Source: Chamaecrista fasciculata (taxonomy: Eukaryota; Streptophyta; Magnoliopsida; Fabales; Fabaceae). Taken from it: DNA of 64,000 bases. Position numbers and translations under genes: made by a program. The stretch is from assembly GCA_003254925.1 (NCBI GenBank), contig QANZ01029605.1:92551-156550 (forward strand), written 5' to 3'. The notes beneath the pieces are model-generated. The model saw only the letters and a program-made list of their open reading frames with translations. It was not told the origin of the DNA and did no database searches. Each line of letters opens with the position of its first letter. The stretch's first letter is position 1. Positions 10,487 through 24,500 of the stretch are shown piece by piece.

Positions 10487-13400
10487 CTACTTGTGCTTCT
10501 TGCCACCAGCAAGAATACGCTGGATCTGAAGGCCTCGGCTGAATGCTTGGTTGAAGAGAAGCCTGGTTTGGAAATCCGAAACGAAGGGGAACCACGCCAT
10601 TATAGCCACTGGTGCGAATATTAGCACCCCCATCACGTACTCGAATCCCCTTGCTAGTGCTTTCACTGACCCCCACATTCCCATACTCTTCACCACCGGC
10701 CTGCATGCTTGTGCTATCTGCACCAGTGCCCATCCTGTCGGCAAAAACGCTAGTAGACTCGAAAATATGTCCCCAACTGTGAGCCCGAGCAGAGTAAACA
10801 TTAGGACCAAAATCACAACGGCCGCAATGAACAGGAAAAATTTCAGCAGACGAAACATCAGCTGAAAGTCCGCGCTGAACTTCTTTCTACCCAGAGACAC
10901 GATCTGCAACATTTCAATTTGGTAACATCATCTCTATCTGTATATATATATGCTAAAGCACAGAAAAAAAATTACCCAATACCAACCTTCAAGATGACCA
11001 TCACAACTACTATGACTAGCCAGGACAGACCATAAACCTGCAGAGAAACCTTGGGATTACTTCAAAAAAGATATAAGTGAAACAGAGTGATGATAAAAAT
11101 ATTCCAAAGCATACTTACCACGATGCTCTTGTCACCTCTGGCTATATTTAGATGATACACAATCCCATACTGATAGATAAAGAAGCGCAGGGCAAGAACA
11201 ATCTCGCATATCCGCCCAATCAATCCAGTGTGCTGCAGATGCTCCTGTTCTTCGTCCCACCATGATTCCCAGCTCTTGTTTGCAGGAACACCAATACCAC
11301 CATGGCTATTTATCCATTTTGTCCAATCATCCCAGTCATCCACTATTTTCTGCCACTCAAATCCTGAGGGATTAAAGAGGAAAGGAGCGAACAGAAAAGA
11401 ACACACCATAAACCACATGGATAATGTAAGAAGGAAATATGCTCCCGAGTCGGATACCGATCCATACATCCTGTAAATTATAAGCAATACAGCAAGTTCC
11501 ATCCCCTTAGTAAAGTGACTCCTGGAGTACAACCTGTAGTTCTCTGCAAACTTCTCATGCCGGACCACAAAACCACGTCCAGTTGCTCTGTACTTGGCTC
11601 CACCATGAAGCACAGTGCGACCAAAATAGTGCATTTTCGTCCCCAATGAGAATGTGAAGAAAACAGAAGCTAGCTGCAATTGCATTATGATGAAGTCACT
11701 CAAAGCAGTTCTGAATCCCCTCTCTAGTCCAATTTCCATTATCATGGGAACAGTCATCAGAAGACCTATTTGAACAAGGGCCTGCGAAGTCATGGCTAAC
11801 TTTAGAGCATCATCTCCCGTTCTCCTAGCATACTTAACTATGTCATTCTCAAGTCCACTCAAAGACAGGTAAAGTCGGCCATATAGGTAAGCATAGACTA
11901 TGATGACCACCAGCTGCAAATCAGTAAAAGAAAATTAGCACTAGTCTAGTAGATGCATTTAAGATCACCATGCCATGGCAACTCTAGAAAACAAAAAATT
12001 ACCATTGAGCTTATATAAAATCCAACGGTTGTAAAATAACAGGACATCATGCGGAAGAAGTCAAAACGATGCCCCAGCCGGTAGATATCTCTACTTAGTA
12101 TCTGCTCTCCATTACCGCAGGCTACTTTTGCTTCAAAAAGTGAGATTTGGTTGAGACCAACATCTCTACCCTTTCCAACTTGGATATATTCATGATGAGT
12201 AACATTGCCGCGTCTAAGTGTTGAGTTGAAACCTAATAGGCAAAAGGCATAGGAAGCAAGAAAAGAAATTTAAATACAAATATATATTAAGAAAAGTGGT
12301 TCAGGATCAGGAGTGTTTTTACCTGCAAAAATATCCTCGCTCAGATTGATGCCTCGAGAAGCTTTGCTCATTCCTCCGCGGGTAATGTGGAAAATTCTAT
12401 CAAAAACATCTGGGTGACCATAGTGGAACCGAACCCTACAATTGAACAAATCGATTATAAGCCAGAAAACGTGTATACCTATCCTAATTTCTTGTCTTAC
12501 AATTACAGCAGCAGAAGAAAACGAAAATTACAATCCCTCAGTGATTACTTTTTACAAAAGTTCTGGTGGCACGGGAAAGGATTCACAAACAAAGAAAGCA
12601 AACAAAGGGGGTGAGAAGGGAGTGAAGCGCTCAAGAATTATTTTGAATGTATCCTAGCATAAAGAAAATGATCAACTATCAAAGTTCTTTAATACATGAC
12701 GCTGCACATATAAAATGCTGCGTTTAATATGAGGTCTTATTATAGCCGAGTATTTGTCAGGGGGTCCATTCATGATAAAAGATAAACAAGAACGAAATAA
12801 TAAATCAGCTGTGCAATGAAATCAAATCAAGAAAAACCTACTTCAGGGGTCTTGCAAGAACTCTTTGACCAATTGTGACAAAGCTTGTTTCTTGATTGGA
12901 CATGAACCAAGCCAAGGAGGAGACACTGCCATAAGTTGATTAGGAATAATTAATATGGTTTCCAAACAAGACAATGTGTTAACTCTACGCGGAAGAGAAT
13001 TCATCAGACCTGCCAGTGAAAATATGCTCACGGACACCTAATATTGTAGGTCGGCGCACCCCATGATCCTCATTAAATTCTTCCAAAAGGTTACGCATTT
13101 TCAAAGCTTCTTCCAAGTAATTATCCTGTAAGAAATTCACAAGTAGACCACCTTAATAGGACCAACAAAACCTACTGTCAAATGTCAATACAGTTTCAAA
13201 TTTACAACAAAGTACCTGGTTCATGTCAATAGCCTGAAGAGCTTCCCCTCTAGTAAAAACGATGGCATGATTCTGATTTTCTGGTTTCCCTTCTCCTAAC
13301 TTAGCTGGACCCGGCAGTTTGATTCGATATACTTCCTTAAGAGAAGATAAAGCAATAGCTTCTGATGTAAGGAAGAGTAAAATAAATGGTTTGGTTCTGT

Positions 13401-13874
13401 TTTTCATTTCTTTTCTTTTCTGTTTTTTGTGGGGAGGGGGGTTCAGTAAGTACTTACTTGATCAAGATTGTCCACTGCTTTAACCAATACAGAATAATAA
13501 ACCTTCTGTACTTTTTCACCTTCTCTTTCTTCAACTTCATCAATATATGCCACACGAAGTGAGGGATTACTAGCATTAAAGAACCAAAAATTAGATTCTA
13601 GTATTCCACGACCCAAAAACAAAAATACATGTACTTTACAAACCCCGCATAATTATCAACAGGAGAACATACTTAACCATCAAATTCAGGATATCAGTTG
13701 CACGACGATCTCCACTGCGCTTCTGATTTCCATAATTCTGACAGGTAGCGACATATGTGAATTTCATGTCAGCCACAGCCTCAAGACTGGCATATAAGGA
13801 TCTGTGGCTCTTTTTATCTTCCTCCGTTGGGACTGTAATAGCTTTATAGCCTTCAAGAATCTCTGATAAGAAAA

Positions 13875-13911
<37 letters not shown>

Positions 13912-16900
13912 GACAAGTCATTTCACTGCAAAGTTGATTGCACACAAGGGAAGTTTAAATTTGACAGTCTAGTACTAAACACCCAAGGTTTGAAATACTA
14001 TTAAAATAATAATAATAATAATTTATTTTACCTTTCTCATTAGCCATGTCAAGAAAAGCCTGGAGCTTCAAAGCCCGTCGGTAGTACATCATTCCCCTAA
14101 CTGCAGCAATCAATACATAAATACTACAGTAAAACAGTTAATCAACCAAACTAAACGGAGAGAATTCATCATGCACCTGTCCTGCAAAGAGTTTGTCCTC
14201 TTAGTGAAGCCCAGTGACGAAGCTGCAACACATTCTCCTCTTTCTCCCATATCTCACTATCTTTCTTGCAACCAAGTCGCTCCATGAAGTTATTCCACTC
14301 ATCTGTCAGAATTATAAGATTACATCTGGTCTGTCCCAATTAAATTAAGTCAAGCTGTACTGCTTTAGCTATTACAAACCAGGGTATATCTTCTGCAGGT
14401 AGTAGATGATTGATACACCATCTTCATTCTCAACTTCCAGATCAGACTTAGAATAGACTGTCTCTTCACTATAGTATGGAGTTAGGACACTGAAAATAAG
14501 AAGAAAATTGCTTGTTATAATAGCATAAGTTAATACTTTTAGAACACAAGGAAATCTTGATGGTTTAAATCAATTAGCTCTGTAGGCATATTGAAGTGAG
14601 AAATTGCATGGTGCTCCAACAGTTTACAAATTCTAGGAAGCAAGACACCAGCGAATGTCTGTAAGCCCACTTCATATACTAATATATACGGGAAACAGGT
14701 GACACACCTAAATGAGAGCATTTTACGAACACGTGGAGCTCGTGGCATTTCCATGAACAAGGAATTGGTAAAGAATGCAATCCTTCTACGTGCTTCAAGG
14801 TTAGTGGGAACCTCAATTGCAGACTCTTTCACTGTCAAGAGTAGATAAAGACGATTTATCTGAAACAGCAAGCAACAAAGATATTTTCATGGTTTTAAGT
14901 TTACTGGATTAGTTGATAGTAATATAAAATACAAAAACTTATGTTACTAATATGAACAAAGTACCTTTTCCTCCCATTTTGCTGTGACCAAAGGAGGGAA
15001 TACTATAGCAGGCTTTACATCAGTACCAGCAAAAAGTTGCCTTCCTGTGTCCTTACTGTTATGAATAAGCTCTACCAGTTCACTGTGAAACATCACATAA
15101 GACAGTCAAACAGATTTTTTAGGGAGCCATTACACAATTTGACTTGGAACCCACAATATATAATTTACCAATCCAGTGCCATAAAGTTCACGAACCTATT
15201 TTCATTTACCATAATATCACGAGTAACAACTTCTAACATGTCTTGCAGCAATAGCACCACTGTACCTCGCTTGGCTGGATCAGCAGCTTTCTGTAAGAAA
15301 GAAAAGCTTAAGATTCCAATGAAAATGTTTCATTACAGACAAGAAAACCTTTCAAACTACATAAATGACTTTTTTGGTTCCTTTAAAATGGCTCACCAAG
15401 ATTTCCACAAGCTCCACAAACGTCTTACAAAGGGAAGGTAAAAATCCCATTCTGAAATTTGTAAGGAGCGTGTTCTTTGAGATGTTGCTTTCGACTTCAT
15501 TGATAATGATGGAAATTATCCTGTTCCATTGCAACGAATTCAGAAATACTGGTAATGATACAATTTTGATGAAATTCATACAGCTTCAATGATATGTGCT
15601 GATTAAGAACCCAAAAACGCTCAGAATGAATACTTTCCTTCATCCAAGTAAAAATCCTACTTCATGCAAAAAGTTCTTTTCTTTTTCTAATGAACGGCAA
15701 ACTGAAATTAATTAGGCAAGTTCACCATTTCTTTTTCTATGACAAATAACATATAAAGGAAAACTATGTGACTATATACATGTGTGTGTGTGTGTGTGAA
15801 AACAAAAAGAAAAGACATTATGGCTGACACAGAAAGGTAAATAAGGTAAAAGGCCACATTTGTTTGGAGATTTTTTAACTGACCAAAAAAATTGGAGTGT
15901 TTAAGCATAGAAGGTAAATTAGTCATAGAACTGGTTATTATTAATTTTACATTGTAAAAAAGCCAGGTAATAGTTTGTTTTTTTAATTTTATACAAATTA
16001 TTGCTTTTAGCATGAAATAGAAACTTAAACACCTAAAGGTTACGACTAGATACTTAAGTCTTTCCCAAATAAAAAAAAAAAACGAAAGGTAACCTTGTTT
16101 CAGTTTCTCCAACCACCAAAGTGTTTAGGACATTTTTGAGAGATTCATAACATTCAATCACAGCACATTTCAAATATTCATCAGCACATATACGCTTCCG
16201 AAGGTCAACCTCCTTTGCTCGAAATTGAACTGCCATGTCCAGTGCTACTGGAATCTATAAAGATAGGTAGAAGGGTCAATTTCATGAACTAGTAACAAAC
16301 ATTGAAACAAAAATGGAAAAAGAAAAAAGACCAAAAAGTCATTTCAAATTATACATGCCTTGTTAGCAAGCAGAAAAAGAGGCCACTGCATAATTTTCAA
16401 GCTAGGATCCATTGAGTAAGGAACCAGCAAAAGATCCATCTCTCTGGAATATGAATATATAGTTCAGTCCAAAGTTCAAACTACGTGACTGGTGAATCAA
16501 AATATTCTGAAAGAAATAGATAACTAGGCTAAAGGAAACGGGAAAGAAAGTAAAGGTTCTGGCTCTGATGCCTTTCCTATCACTTATGATATCTTCTTCA
16601 CGGAAACTGCAAATGATTTCATTCCACATTTGAGCAAATTTGGCAGCTTCACTCCTTCTGTTTGCAGAAATCTATACAACATGGGACATAAGTAAGTAAA
16701 GATGAACTATTAATTAAGGTATTATACTTAGCAATGGAGATATGAAAGCAACCTCAGCAAATCGCTTTGAGAAAGAAAATTTCCTTTTCTCTTTATTGTC
16801 CGTAGGTACCAAGCAAGTGTTGAATGCACCAGGCAATGACATAAACCTTGATCTTAGCATGACCAGAGTTCGTATCTATATAAGCAAAGAACTCGGCATT

Positions 16901-19900
16901 AATTGGCTGACAAATAATTGCGATTCCATATATTTTACCAATTAGGTTCCATAAAACTAAGGCAATTTGAATTCCCTCAATAAAATAACATGGATGATTG
17001 ACTTTTTTTATAATTTGAAGAGTTGACAGGATTTATCTTCATTTTTTTCCTTATAAGTAACAAATAATGGAAGGGAATAATAGATTATTCAATATTCCAT
17101 GTTAGAAAAAGCCCCTCTATATTTCTTAAATATATGAATAGGTCCATACTCACTATACCAAATGAAGGAAGCTAATAATGTAATTAATCCCAAGTCCTCC
17201 CCAGGATAGCAAGAAAAGTTGAAGACAAGATATAAATGATATTCACCTCCCCTAGGCGATCAAAGGCTCCAACAACACCACCATACAAAGTTGAGAAAAT
17301 GGCATACCAAATTTGAGTGTCCATGAAATAAACCTACAGGGTAAATGTAAAATCGATGAGATGTGAAACCAAAAGAATTCATTTAAAACAATTGTGAAGA
17401 TTAACATATTAAAAAATTGGCATACACACCAAAAGCACAGGAGCCCAGAGTGCAAAAACTGCACCATAGTTGTTTTTAGCTGTATACAAGGAAATACTCA
17501 TATCAATCAAATGCAATAGCAAGATACATTCAAATCACGAGAAAGAAAAAGAAGGCCCTACCATGAGGGAAAAATTCATGCCAAGCAAAGTTAATTCGCC
17601 GAATGCTCATTATATCCTTTGTGGGTTCAATTAGGGGTTTTATCTGAAAATTCGAGAAATTAGTTAAAAGCAGCTCAACTAGCTTCACAAAAATAGTTTA
17701 TAAGGAAACATAAAACAGGTTATAAGCAAAATTTACCTGGATATAATAGCTGACAACAAATTTAGAAGCAAGAAGCATCACCCAGAAAACAGTGTACCTG
17801 AAATTCAAATAGATATCCAGATGATTTCATGATCGAAGCTTAAAAATCAATCAGGGAGGAGAGGGGCACCACAGACTATTTGATTATCACACTGGAGTTG
17901 TGTAAAACTCACTTCAGAAGAGCAAATTGACTTTCATGCATTCCTCTTCCAACATAGATTCTTGGCTGCAGGAGGGGAAAGAGTCATTAAGAAGATAAAA
18001 TGATAACAATAACAACCCAAAGGGACTGTTGAAAAAGGAGTCAAAACAAACGTGCACTGCAAGATAGAAAAAAACTAAGTCAAATAGTACATGTGCACAA
18101 TAGAATTTTTTTAAAATACAAGAAAAGACTTGAAAACAGAATTTCCTAGTGCCAGGAAAAATGATCCATTGCTAGCTATATATAAATGGTCAATATGCTT
18201 TGCATAAAATAATCATTGTCATTACAAAACAGAAACCACATAGTAGCTAAAAAGGTTTGTCAGAAAAAGTATAAAACATTTCAGCATCACAACAGACAAC
18301 ACAAACTAAACCAAAAACTACAGTTCTCCCTATTAGAACTCAAGCCTCAATATACTTAAACTATGCAGGTTTTGCGGTTTATGTCGTTGGTTGTATAAAA
18401 ATTTGGCTAGAAAAATTGTCACAGATAGAACACCTCAAAAGAAACAGTTAGATAGATATCTGACATAATCTGAGAAATAAGTTGAAGTAAATAAAAGATA
18501 TAATGATAATATTAATAAAAATATTAAGATATAAGAAAAACCATTATTTTCTATGAATGCTGAAACAATTTGATTAATGATTACTTGGGCTCAGGTAACT
18601 AAAATATTCCCTTCAAACAGCATCTACACTGACACCTTTCCCAACCAAATTTTATACCAGTAAAGAAGCTATGTAAGCATAATGCAACAAAAAGCACCTG
18701 TGACCACCATAAGAGAAGCCTAATGATGTGCCAGTCAGAGTTTTCAATCCATCGCCTGAGCATTGGGAAAAGAAAGAGACCAGCTGCTAGTAAATTCGGA
18801 AGTATATATAGTGCTACTGCCATGATATAGAATGCAGGAATGCCCTTTGCTCCACCAATAAAGGAGAGCAAATTCTTAATACTTTTAGGGGCACCCTTGT
18901 AGGAATTCACGTAGAATAGTGGTAGCACAATAACCCATGTAAGACTAACTATGATTTTAAGAATATTTCTTAGCAAATCACTGAATCTCCACCGATGATA
19001 GCCCGGAAAGTTCAGGACCAAGTCCAAGATACCTAGTCAATATAAAGAGGAACAGAAAATAGGGTAAATTTATTGGAACAAAGAAGAAAAACAGGAAGAC
19101 AGAAAATTAAGAATAAGGAAACTGAATCTACTTCAAAATTTTAAATGAAGAATCAATGTTATTAGAGCTTCGTAGTTCATTCTTTTAGACCAATTGAGTC
19201 AAAAACCAATATGAAAATTCGATTATATAGTTCCTCACTTCTCATTGACTTGTGACATTTGTCAGTCAAAAGATTTATGTAACAATTGATCCTAATAATA
19301 GCATGATATAAGAGAATTATAAATTTAGCAATGTATACCCAGACAATTATACGAAAGCCATTTGGTAAAATCATATATCATACTATCATACTTTGCAGGA
19401 GACGCAGAATGGCCGCTGTAATGAATATACTTGACAGATCATATAGCACATCCTTCTGAAATATTTCTGTTACTGAAATTCCTTGCCATCCAATAATGAA
19501 CATGACCTACAATAAAAATGTGCTAGCCTTGTCAAAAGTATATTAAGGGGAGAGAGACGGTATTATTTCCTTTTGTTCAAATCAAAATACCTGCAAAGCT
19601 AGTAAATAGAAGGTCCACAGACGATCAAAACTGTGAAAAATATGCCAAAATGTCCGGGTCTCAACAAAATTTGATTTTCCAGTTGTTCCAGATTTTCTCT
19701 GAGCACCTTTTCTTCCCTATAAAGAAATCATGTAATTATAGAACCAAAAAAATTATTCTGCAATCAGAACAGCAACCTCTCAGAAAAAAGTACCTGTGTC
19801 ACATCAAAAGTTGATTTAAAAAATTCACCATCATCACGCATGGGCCATCCAAGAGAAAAGCAATCAGATGACCTGCGGCAGAATGTAATAATTAATGAAA

Positions 19901-22900
19901 AAAAAATCAGGAAGCGAGAAAACCATCAAAGAAATTGTCCATATGAAGTAAGATCCTAAATCCAAACGTACCAGAAGTACTCATTTAGATCATCGTAGTT
20001 GCACCAAGTTGAGTGAGGAGCTGTTCCATTTCCGTTCTTTTTGGCTTCCTGGATTATTTAGCGTGATTAAAACTCATCACAGCATACATACTAGTCTAAA
20101 GCATATTCATGGTATAGGATGACAGAATACCTTATCAATTACGCGGTAAATGGGAGTTATAACCTTGCGCAGGAACGCTTCATCATCCCCACCATAAGAA
20201 GGCTTAATATTTTCACCAGTAACAATACTGACATTTCCGGCCAATAAACCATGTAGTTCATATGCCATCTAAAGTCACAGCCGGATATGTTAGCAGATTT
20301 AACAAATGAAAAAAATTACTAAACAACATGAGACAAATTAAGTAACATTTTGAGAGACATATCAGGCTGGCATAAGACAGACTGAAACTTGAGAATGTTT
20401 GAACTCACATTATGAAATATATAGCAGAGACATTCTGGCATGAATCGGAGATTGGCTGCCTCACCCCAGATGAGAAGATAAAGACCCATGTAAAGTAACT
20501 TCCTCTGTTGTATCTCTTGTTGACCTTGAGGAAGTCTATGTGAAAAACAAAGATATAAATGTTTAGCATCACTAGTTTATGCCATATGCTTGAATAGTTT
20601 ATGAAAAGCAAAACGCACAAGAAGGCCAAATGCCATAAAAGCTCGTTGATGCAGATAAAGTTATATCTCACCGTAAACTATGTTTTCGTCCTAGAAATTT
20701 GCACCATGTCTTGTAATTCTTAAAGAGATCTTTCATCACTGCATCAACTGCTCTGTCATCAAGCTGCATTAGACCAAAAGTAAAATAAATTTAACTAGAG
20801 GGTAAAAGAAAGGCAGGACTACTCAGATAACAAGAGTGCAAAATAAATTTAGTCTAAATGCTTTTGCCAAATAGGGGGAAGAAGAGACAGCTTTACATGC
20901 CTTGTTGAGGGGTTCAGCTTTGGGAACTAGTCTTATATGTGAGTTAGCAAGGAGCAGAATCAAATGCTCCCTCTGGTTCCTGACGTTGTCCCTCTGTGCC
21001 CAAATAAACAACATGCATTAATCATCTAGAAAGATCAAACAAAAAACATCCAGGCATACATATTGGAGTGAATTACGTGCCTGGAATCCAAACATGGCTT
21101 TAAGCCAATCAAGCAGGTCTAAATCGCCCGCTCTCTGCCTTTGTTGCTCGAATGCACTAGGCCAATTCAGGCCACGAGTATTCCCTAGAGCGGAAACAGC
21201 AGCCCTGATCTGATAAGGGGAGAAAGCCAAAGGACTCAGTGAAATGCCGATTGAACCACGAATATCCAACACCAATCGTGCAAAAGAAATACCTCTTCAA
21301 GCTGCATAATGGGCTGAGAAGCCCCGGCGGAATCAAGAGGAAGAATGTTATAAGGCGCATAAATCTCCGTCTTTTCTTGGACATCTCTAGCCGCCGCGAT
21401 GATCTGCTTACACAAAATTTATGATTGTTACCTCCAAGAAAAAATTGCATGACAATACACACATTCAGGACAAAACGAAACTGAAGTTCTGTGAACCATG
21501 ACTTACCTCAGGAGCAACTTCTTCAACCTTCTCGGTTTTATTAACGGCACAAAGAACTTCGAAAAGAACCCCAGCGGTCTGATAAGCTTTTCCGAGCTGG
21601 GCTCTGCAAAAGGACAAGGGAGCATAGTCGAAAGAATTTAAGAAAATCTTCTACAAGTGAGAATAAGAGAAGACGAAGTTTGAACAAATAATTTAATTTT
21701 ATATAAAATTTAAGGTGTTCGTAGTACCTGTCTCCCTGCTCCCCCTGATCAAGAGCTCTGACATATTGTTCGTAGTACTGCTTATAGTAAGCCTGTATTT
21801 CCCTCGCATCTGTCTTCTTAATCCGAGAGGCAAGACTGGGTCCATTGTCCTATTATTTAAGTGAATTCGAAACTTTGAATAATTGGAATAAAAACTAGGC
21901 TAACACACCATTACTCAGGCCAAAAAAAAAAAAAAACACACACACACACACCGTTACAGCTTACTAATATCAGTTTAACGAATCTATTTTAAAATGTAGT
22001 GCCGATGCGTATATAATTATAAATGAATGTGTGTACGTGTGTAAAATCTACGCTTGTCTGTAATGCATAAAAGCTACATATGTAACACTACAAAGAAGGA
22101 TATAATGTTTAGGAACAATTTAATATAACACCTATGTCGAAAATATAGTCCTCGCGTGACAAATAATAATAAAAAAGAAACACCCCAGTGAAAGAGGTAA
22201 AGCCAGTATTCTTTTTTTCTTTCCTTAACGCTAGCCCAAGAAAAAATTGTCTTGATTCCTATCATATATGACATCACCCCTGTAATTTGCTAATTTAGAA
22301 TTAAATTTCACAAAATGGAATTTATCTTGCTTAGTTTGTACCTAAACGGAATTTACAATTTAAAAGATTTTAAGGCATTCTATCACTTAATATATTACAG
22401 ATACATATTACATAATGTTAATGATAATGTAAAAAAAATAATAGGCAAAAGGATATTTAATGACAAAAATTATACTTTTGTACAAAAAAATATTTAAAAA
22501 CATTTTCAGTTGCACTCTCTTTCCCGAGAGGGTGAGAGATTCTACGTATATACTATATAGTGAAAGGACTACGGAGCAAGATTGATAAAGTTAGAGATAA
22601 AGATTAAAAAGTTAACAAAATATAATTTCTATTAGTACATTAACATTTCTTTTTCAATGCAGAAAATTGACTCAAAATCAATTCTAAAGAAAAATAATCA
22701 AGTAAGCCTACTGTTTACACTTTACAGTTTATAAGTCCCATTTTTTATGTTCCATCTTTTTTTTTTCTCAGCTGAAACTAAATAGAAAAATGTACATTTC
22801 AAAGTTGACATGCTCAAATTACAGTTTAAAAAGTTTCAGTGCGTTGAAAACGTTGGGTTGAAGAGTTTTTGTCTTGAAAATTCAAATAAAAAATAGCATT

Positions 22901-23505
22901 ATTAGTTTTTCTAGAGTACTATTGTTTTTTATTTTCATTTCTTCTTCACCTTAACCATGTTTAATTACTTTTTTGGCCAAAAAACCATGTTTAATTACTT
23001 GATCAAACCAATGCAATGAATAGAAAAATAATCAGAAGAGAGAAATGATAAGAAATGGCATGAAAAGAAAATGTATTATGTTTTCTTTACCCTCTCCAAT
23101 CGCTGCAGCAATAAGGTCTTAAACTGCCTCACACCACGCCCGCTGGAGCCTTGATCCAACCTATGCGCCTTCTCGAACGCGTAGAAGCGACCTTCCAAAA
23201 CAAACAATGAAACAGATTAACCAGTCGCATCATAAACCCTAAATTCATCTTCTCGCAGAGGGTAGAGAGAGAGAGACTAAAATTGAATTGAAATTGAAAC
23301 TCATACAAAGGTAAGCAACGCGAGGGCGGTCGTGCTCGATTTCATTGGCGACACGGAGAATGGGGGAGATGGAAGCGAGAGAGGAAGGAACGACGTCATT
23401 GTCGAAGACCTCTGTGGAGAAGGTCGTAGCGGCGCTTCTTGAAGGCCGTCTCGTCAGTGATGTTAGCGGCGGCTGTGGGGCCGACTCTAACTCCTGACTG
23501 CTCAT
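10487..23505 (-). CDS. CALS5: Callose synthase 5 (1,3-beta-glucan synthase, GT48), 41 exons
   Basis: Plasma-membrane enzyme that polymerises UDP-glucose into callose. Exons, 5' to 3': 23505-23307, 23191-23091, 21849-21728, 21603-21507, 21403-21293, 21209-21081, 20993-20901, 20763-20672, 20535-20409, 20268-20131, 20048-19972, 19872-19794, 19716-19591, 19506-19392, 19032-18698, 17965-17913, 17797-17737, 17643-17562, 17479-17430, 17333-17247, 16875-16753, 16671-16577, 16443-16359, 16254-16094, 15520-15397, 15290-15196, 15082-14965, 14859-14708, 14489-14380, 14302-14177, 14100-14032, 13862-13673, 13569-13458, 13335-13216, 13125-13010, 12925-12842, 12435-12323, 12232-12003, 11913-11119, 11037-10987, 10903-10487. 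They total 5760 bases, 1919 residues, in one frame. The N-terminus ([29 protein letters not shown]), the FKS1 domain-1 region (about 320-440, [20 protein letters not shown]), two membrane clusters (about 490-770 and from about 1490) and the GT48 loop ([20 protein letters not shown] near 1313) follow CALS5 (about 1,920 residues) more closely than other CALS paralogues I recall. CALS5 makes the callose wall of pollen mother cells and tetrads. Introns 6, 7 and 23 begin GC; intron 22 begins GA. Confidence 0.93.
16444..16576 (-). other. Callose synthase intron 22 with GA donor
   Basis: Exon 22 must end at 16577 to rebuild the conserved [14 protein letters not shown] junction, but the intron then begins GAAAGG instead of GTAAGG. 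The acceptor (TATTCCAG) is normal. The intron is 133 bp; retention would shift the frame and stop translation at about 16402. The nearest upstream GT donor (CC|GTGAAG) removes 25 bases and also breaks the frame. The +2 base is 't' at 16575 on the plus strand; an 'a' there would restore GT. Confidence 0.75.
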
Positions 23506-24500
23506 TGGTGTCGACCACCTCCAAGAAGCGATTTAAGATTCCACTTCTCTCTTCTGTGAACAATCATCAGATATATACAAAATCAATTCAATCGTTTCTG
23601 TTTGCCATATACATCTATACGCATCTTGAAATGCAGAGAATCAGAATCAGATTGTCTAAGATATACTCATCTTAAAATGAAGAAAAATTAAAGAAATAGA
23701 CAAATACATTCAGAATCAGATTGTCTAGATACACTCATCTTAAAATGGAGAAAAATTAAAGAAATAGACAAATACATTGATCAGAATCAGATTGTCTAGC
23801 ATATTGAAATTAAAAAGCACTACGAAAAGTGTTCATTGTAAAGCAGAGTAAAAGTCGATCAAATCAAATCAAACAGTAGGCATCGATTGATCAAGATTTT
23901 ATAAATTGGAAATTATTGAATCAGGCGAATGAGATACATTGATTTTCCGTAGGTCTAAGGTCCAAGGAATTAAACTGGAGAAAATGGAATCATGGTGGTG
24001 CTTCTTGGCGTACCTATTTTTGTATAACGGCAAAGGAATGAAGAAAAAGGCTAAAAGAAGAATTTATATGATCCTAAACTGAAATGAACGAAATAAGACG
24101 GAGAAAAAACGGAAGCAAACTCTGGCCGTACAATAATGTGATGAATGGAGAATAATGTGAACGGTCAATCCGAAGAGGAAAGCAATTGGACGACCAGAAG
24201 AGACAAGTCATTGGAAGGACGCCATTTTCGGACGGAGAAAGAAAGTGTGGTCTATACTTACGATTCATATAATCGGGATTTTCTTGCAATTTCTGAATGA
24301 TCTGTACTGAATGTGAGAAATTAAAACTAACCGAACGAACTGACAGTGAAGCTCTCTGAATCTGAATCAGTATCTTCAACTTTTGAAATTGAATCAACCT
24401 TGCTTGACTTCGATCGATAATCTCCTCCGAATTCGCATGCAGGTGAACGTCGTGATGATTCACAGAATTTCTTGTGCCTCCCTTGTGTATTATTATATTA
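23506..24500 (-). promoter_or_regulatory. Callose synthase leader and promoter, possible 5' UTR intron
   Basis: On the minus strand a strong donor GTAAGTATAG begins at 24261 and a plausible acceptor TGTTCACAG ends at 23554, so the leader may consist of an upstream exon ending at 24262 joined to 23553-23506. A TATA-like AATATAATAAT lies around 24485-24500. The 129-codon minus-strand frame at 24074-24463 overlaps this upstream exon and is not protein-like. The coding start at 23505 is supported by the CALS5-like N-terminus and the ACCAATGAG context. Confidence 0.4.
23641..23800. repeat. Tandem repeat of about 70 bp, 2.3 copies
   Basis: 'tcagaatcagattgtcta' starts units at about 23641, 23711 and 23781. 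The first two units share the inner words 'actcatcttaaaatg' and 'gaaaaattaaagaaatagac' with few differences; the third is partial. The array lies in the proposed leader intron of the callose synthase gene. Confidence 0.8.

Noticed and set aside
10551-10865. 104-codon plus-strand frame
   Set aside because: It lies opposite the last callose synthase exon, whose minus-strand translation matches the family throughout.
13876-13912. AT repeat in a callose synthase intron as a regulatory site
   Set aside because: It is a simple microsatellite in intron 31 with no further structure.
15708-16112. 134-codon minus-strand frame within callose synthase
   Set aside because: It begins at the end of exon 24 and runs through intron 24 with a (CA)n repeat; the spliced model is continuous without it.
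24074-24463. 129-codon minus-strand frame upstream of callose synthase
   Set aside because: It has no family resemblance and contains a strong splice donor inside it; leader sequence is the better reading.
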